Shown here piece after piece: positions 32,315 through 33,931 of a DNA stretch of 33,931 nucleotides. The stretch spans positions 1 through 33,931 of the forward strand of contig SVSF01000007.1 in assembly GCA_015064425.1 (NCBI GenBank), in the 5' to 3' direction. The position numbers and the translations under genes are program-made. Origin of the DNA: Oscillospiraceae bacterium. Lineage in GTDB: Bacteria; Bacillota_A; Clostridia; Oscillospirales; CAG-272. The notes beneath the pieces were generated by a model that saw only the letters and a list, made by a program, of their open reading frames with translations, did not search any database and had not been told where the DNA came from. Each line of letters opens with the position of its first letter. Positions within the stretch are counted from its first letter, which is position 1.

Positions 32315-32822
32315 TTCAAGAATCACCAAAAAGCATCTCGCAGAAGCTCTGAAAGGACTTATGAAGGAAGAGTCTTTCGGAAAGATCTCTGTCTCCGACG
32401 TATGTGAGAAATGTAATATGAACCGAAAAAGCTTCTACTATCACTTTAAGGATAAGTATGACCTTATGAACTGGATATTCGACAGCGAAGCTGCAGCCTG
32501 CATAAAGAAAGCCCGTGTCGCTTCCTTCTCCGAACTTGTTTCGGTATTCACAGAGCACTTTTGGAGCAACCGGGATTTTTACCGTAAGGCCCTTGAGACC
32601 CAAGGACAAAATTCCTTTACCGAACATTTACGCAACAGACTTTTTTCTATCATCCTTATGTATATCGGCAAAAGCACTTCCGAAAGAGAACTCAACGTTT
32701 TTAAAGCAAAGTTTTATGCCGATGCCATAGTCTGTTCAATTGACAACTGGCTCTCGTCAAAAGAGCCTTTAAGCTGCAAGGAGATTTCCCTCTTTATTTG
32801 TTCAGCCATTGACGTACGATAA
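32307..32822 (+). CDS. TetR-family transcriptional regulator
   Basis: 171 residues. The N-terminal helix-turn-helix (about 5-50) is clear: ITKKHLAEALKGLMKEE, then GKISVSDVCEKCNMNRKSFYYHFKDKYDLMNW. The C-terminal ligand and dimer part (about 60-170) resembles the TetR group related to dihydroxyacetone kinase regulator DhaS. The start chosen is GTG at 32307 because it gives the family-typical start ADSRITKK with GCGGTGA five bases upstream and overlaps the leader ORF; TTG at 32283 and GTG at 32298 are in-frame alternatives. It would be under the Mn2+ riboswitch. Target genes are unknown; no Mn transporter is adjacent. Confidence 0.8.
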   Translation: MADSRITKKHLAEALKGLMKEESFGKISVSDVCEKCNMNRKSFYYHFKDKYDLMNWIFDSEAAACIKKARVASFSELVSVFTEHFWSNRDFYRKALETQGQNSFTEHLRNRLFSIILMYIGKSTSERELNVFKAKFYADAIVCSIDNWLSSKEPLSCKEISLFICSAIDVR

Positions 32823-32833
32823 ATAACAAAAAA

Positions 32834-32869
32834 CTTCCGCCCGCACATCAAATGCGGGCGGAAGCTTTT
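32834..32869. terminator. Bidirectional intrinsic terminator
   Basis: CTTCCGCCCGCA (32834-32845), loop of seven, complement (32853-32864), then TTTTT; AAAAAA precedes on the other strand. Serves tetR and the convergent hsp20. Confidence 0.88.
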
Positions 32870-32871
32870 TG

Positions 32872-33324
32872 TTATTCAATCGTGAGCCTTCTGCTTTCGG
32901 GTACCGACGGCTGCTTTTTGGGAAGACTGAGTTTTAATACTCCGTTTTCGTATTTTGCAGTAATATCCTCGCTCTTTATGCCCGAGATATCAAAAGCTCT
33001 GCTGTAGGATCCGAATGAACGTTCACGGCGTATATATCTGCCTTTTTCATCCTTTTCCTCTCCTTCGTACTTACGTTCAGCGTTTATGGTAAGAATGTCA
33101 CCGTTTATATCAAGCTTTATGTCCTCCTTGGAAAATCCGGGGAGGTCTGACTCAAGCAGATATCGGTCGCCCTCGTCACTGATGTCTGTTTTGAATTCCG
33201 CAATATCTCTTCCGCTGAAAAAGGGATCGCCGAAGAAGTTTCTTCTGAATTCTTCCATCTCCTTAAAGGGATCCATCCATACTCTGTCGTTTCTGCGTGT
33301 AATAGGTCTTACTAAATCAAACAT
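32872..33324 (-). CDS. hsp20: Small heat-shock protein (Hsp20 / alpha-crystallin family)
   Basis: ATP-independent chaperone that holds unfolding proteins; forms oligomers in the cytoplasm. The 150-residue protein has a Phe-rich N-terminus (FFGDPFFSGRDI), the alpha-crystallin domain (about 42-140) with SDLPGFSKEDIK and the A-x-x-x-n-GVL signature AKYENGVLKLSLPK (123-136), and a short C-terminal tail ending RRLTIE. The ATG follows AAGGAGGTAAAATT. A perfect CIRCE element lies about 180 bases upstream and a tandem repeat just inside the leader, so HrcA-type control is likely. A long leader separates the two. Confidence 0.93.
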   Translation of the reverse strand: MFDLVRPITRRNDRVWMDPFKEMEEFRRNFFGDPFFSGRDIAEFKTDISDEGDRYLLESDLPGFSKEDIKLDINGDILTINAERKYEGEEKDEKGRYIRRERSFGSYSRAFDISGIKSEDITAKYENGVLKLSLPKKQPSVPESRRLTIE

Positions 33325-33345
33325 AATTTTACCTCCTTATAAGTA

Positions 33346-33380
33346 TCGTACACTTTGTGTTTACTGTCGTACTTTTTGTG
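33346..33380 (-). repeat. Two 14-base direct repeats in the hsp20 leader
   Basis: TCGTACACTTTGTG (33346-33359) and TCGTACTTTTTGTG (33367-33380), 12 of 14 identical and exactly 21 bases apart (start to start). A possible operator for a second regulator; none is identified. Confidence 0.4.
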
Positions 33381-33503
33381 CGCTCAGCTGTTTTGAAATT
33401 AGCAACCGTCGAGGTGAATTGCTTATTTCCTTCCCTTCGACACCTATATTCTAAACAAAAAAGATGTATAAACTATGTTTTTTATGTGAATTAAACGTAA
33501 ACA

Positions 33504-33530
33504 TTAGCACTCTATTTATCAGAGTGCTAA
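33504..33530. promoter_or_regulatory. CIRCE element (HrcA operator)
   Basis: TTAGCACTC (33504-33512), nine-base spacer, GAGTGCTAA (33522-33530): exact match to the CIRCE consensus. The most likely target is hsp20 on the minus strand, with the promoter lying near TAAAAT just upstream (33530s), which gives a leader of about 190 bases. Confidence 0.92.
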
Positions 33531-33535
33531 TCATT

Positions 33536-33931
33536 TTACTTTATTTTGTTTATTATTTTTTCAATATCTTCCTTTATGCCGCGAAGAAGTGAGTTTGAAA
33601 GTCCTTTGTTTGCCTGAAGCAGTTTAAGAAGCGCCTCGGCGGAAGATACCGCAGAGTTATGCCCCGCACCCGAATTTGTCTCCTTGTTCTTCTTGATCCT
33701 TACACCCTCTGCCTCGTTTATGAATTCCTCGGAAAGAAGATCAAACTCAGCGCCGCTGTAAGGTGCTATTGCACGGCATCCGTATTCCTTTATAAGAAGC
33801 TCCTTGAATGCCTCGCACGCCTCATCATCTCCATGGTTTACAAATACTGTGGAAGGCTTTTTCTTAAATGCACCGTACCAATTCAAAAGCCCCTGTCTGT
33901 CAGCATGTCCGCTGGTTCCGTGGAGCATTTT
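33536..33931 (-). CDS. Beta-CASP metallo-beta-lactamase protein, C-terminal part (cut by window edge)
   Basis: 131 codons remain; the frame is open to the edge, so the gene starts outside. The fragment contains SGHADRQGLLNWY followed by PSTVFVNHGDDEACEAF, the RMMBL (RNA-metabolising MBL) motif with the conserved histidine and H-G-D near the C-terminus, as in CPSF-73-like ribonucleases. A linker of about 50 residues (EGVRIKKNKETNSGAGHN) leads to a helical tail ending in KIINKIK. It is on the minus strand directly upstream of the CIRCE and hsp20; the stop is only 5 bases from the CIRCE. Confidence 0.83.
   Translation of the reverse strand, partial: KMLHGTSGHADRQGLLNWYGAFKKKPSTVFVNHGDDEACEAFKELLIKEYGCRAIAPYSGAEFDLLSEEFINEAEGVRIKKNKETNSGAGHNSAVSSAEALLKLLQANKGLSNSLLRGIKEDIEKIINKIK

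Noticed and set aside
1..33931. CRISPR array, tRNA, rRNA or prophage genes
   Set aside because: No regularly spaced repeats, cloverleaf or rRNA-like segments and no phage structural genes were seen.

Overview
This window looks like chromosome of an endospore-forming, probably anaerobic member of the Clostridia (Bacillota) with moderate GC. The evidence is a SpoIIR sporulation protein, RNase J and RNase M5 instead of an RNase E type machinery, AGGAGG-like ribosome binding sites, several near-consensus SigA promoters with 17-base spacers, U-rich intrinsic terminators and a perfect CIRCE operator. No rRNA, tRNA or CRISPR array was seen. Genus level assignment is not possible from the sequence alone.

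Layout. 1-330: 3' end of an IS30-type transposase and a small palindromic repeat. 335-2563: spoIIR, a sugar-phosphate nucleotidyltransferase and two small unknown genes. 2629-7224: a housekeeping operon, RNase J, a DUF1934 protein, DNA polymerase III delta (holA), an RNase M5-like Toprim protein and a GtrA membrane protein. 7265-10400: an AraC regulator divergent from a drug/metabolite-type transporter and a Gfo/Idh/MocA oxidoreductase. 10441-12117: an eight-helix membrane protein and a YugP-like zinc protease. 12164-16732: a large glutaminase-family (DUF4965/DUF1793 type) protein divergent from a second AraC regulator, then a coupled pair of nucleoside hydrolase and DUF3737 beta-helix protein. 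16862-19850: YwlG-type protein, S51 peptidase and a Na/phosphate cotransporter. 20028-26746: the most unusual locus, described below. 26884-29424: a cysteine-rich membrane protein, then deoB and cdd (nucleoside salvage). 29524-32001: a GH78 alpha-L-rhamnosidase. 32085-32822: a predicted yybP-ykoY (Mn2+) riboswitch leading into a TetR-family regulator. 32872-33931: Hsp20 with an upstream CIRCE, and the C-terminus of a beta-CASP/MBL protein cut by the window edge.

The standout is a two-gene operon on the minus strand (promoter 26773-26801): a 172-residue single-pass membrane protein followed by a 2060-residue protein. The large protein joins an N-terminal DUF4062 domain like that of animal TEP1/NPHP3/NWD1, a STAND/NACHT-type NTPase, a helical region, seven predicted transmembrane helices and about 20 BspA-type leucine-rich repeats. 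The charge pattern of the loops puts the NTPase in the cytoplasm and the repeats outside, so it reads as a receptor: an outside ligand-binding surface wired through a seven-helix membrane core to a cytoplasmic signalling NTPase. The neighbours are ordinary metabolic genes and the locus is visibly more AT-rich than they are, which suggests it was acquired. Whether it works in phage defence, host or neighbour sensing, or something else cannot be decided from the sequence.

The theme of much of the rest is carbohydrate and nucleoside scavenging (GH78, oxidoreductase plus transporter, nucleoside hydrolase, deoB, cdd), controlled by local AraC and TetR regulators.
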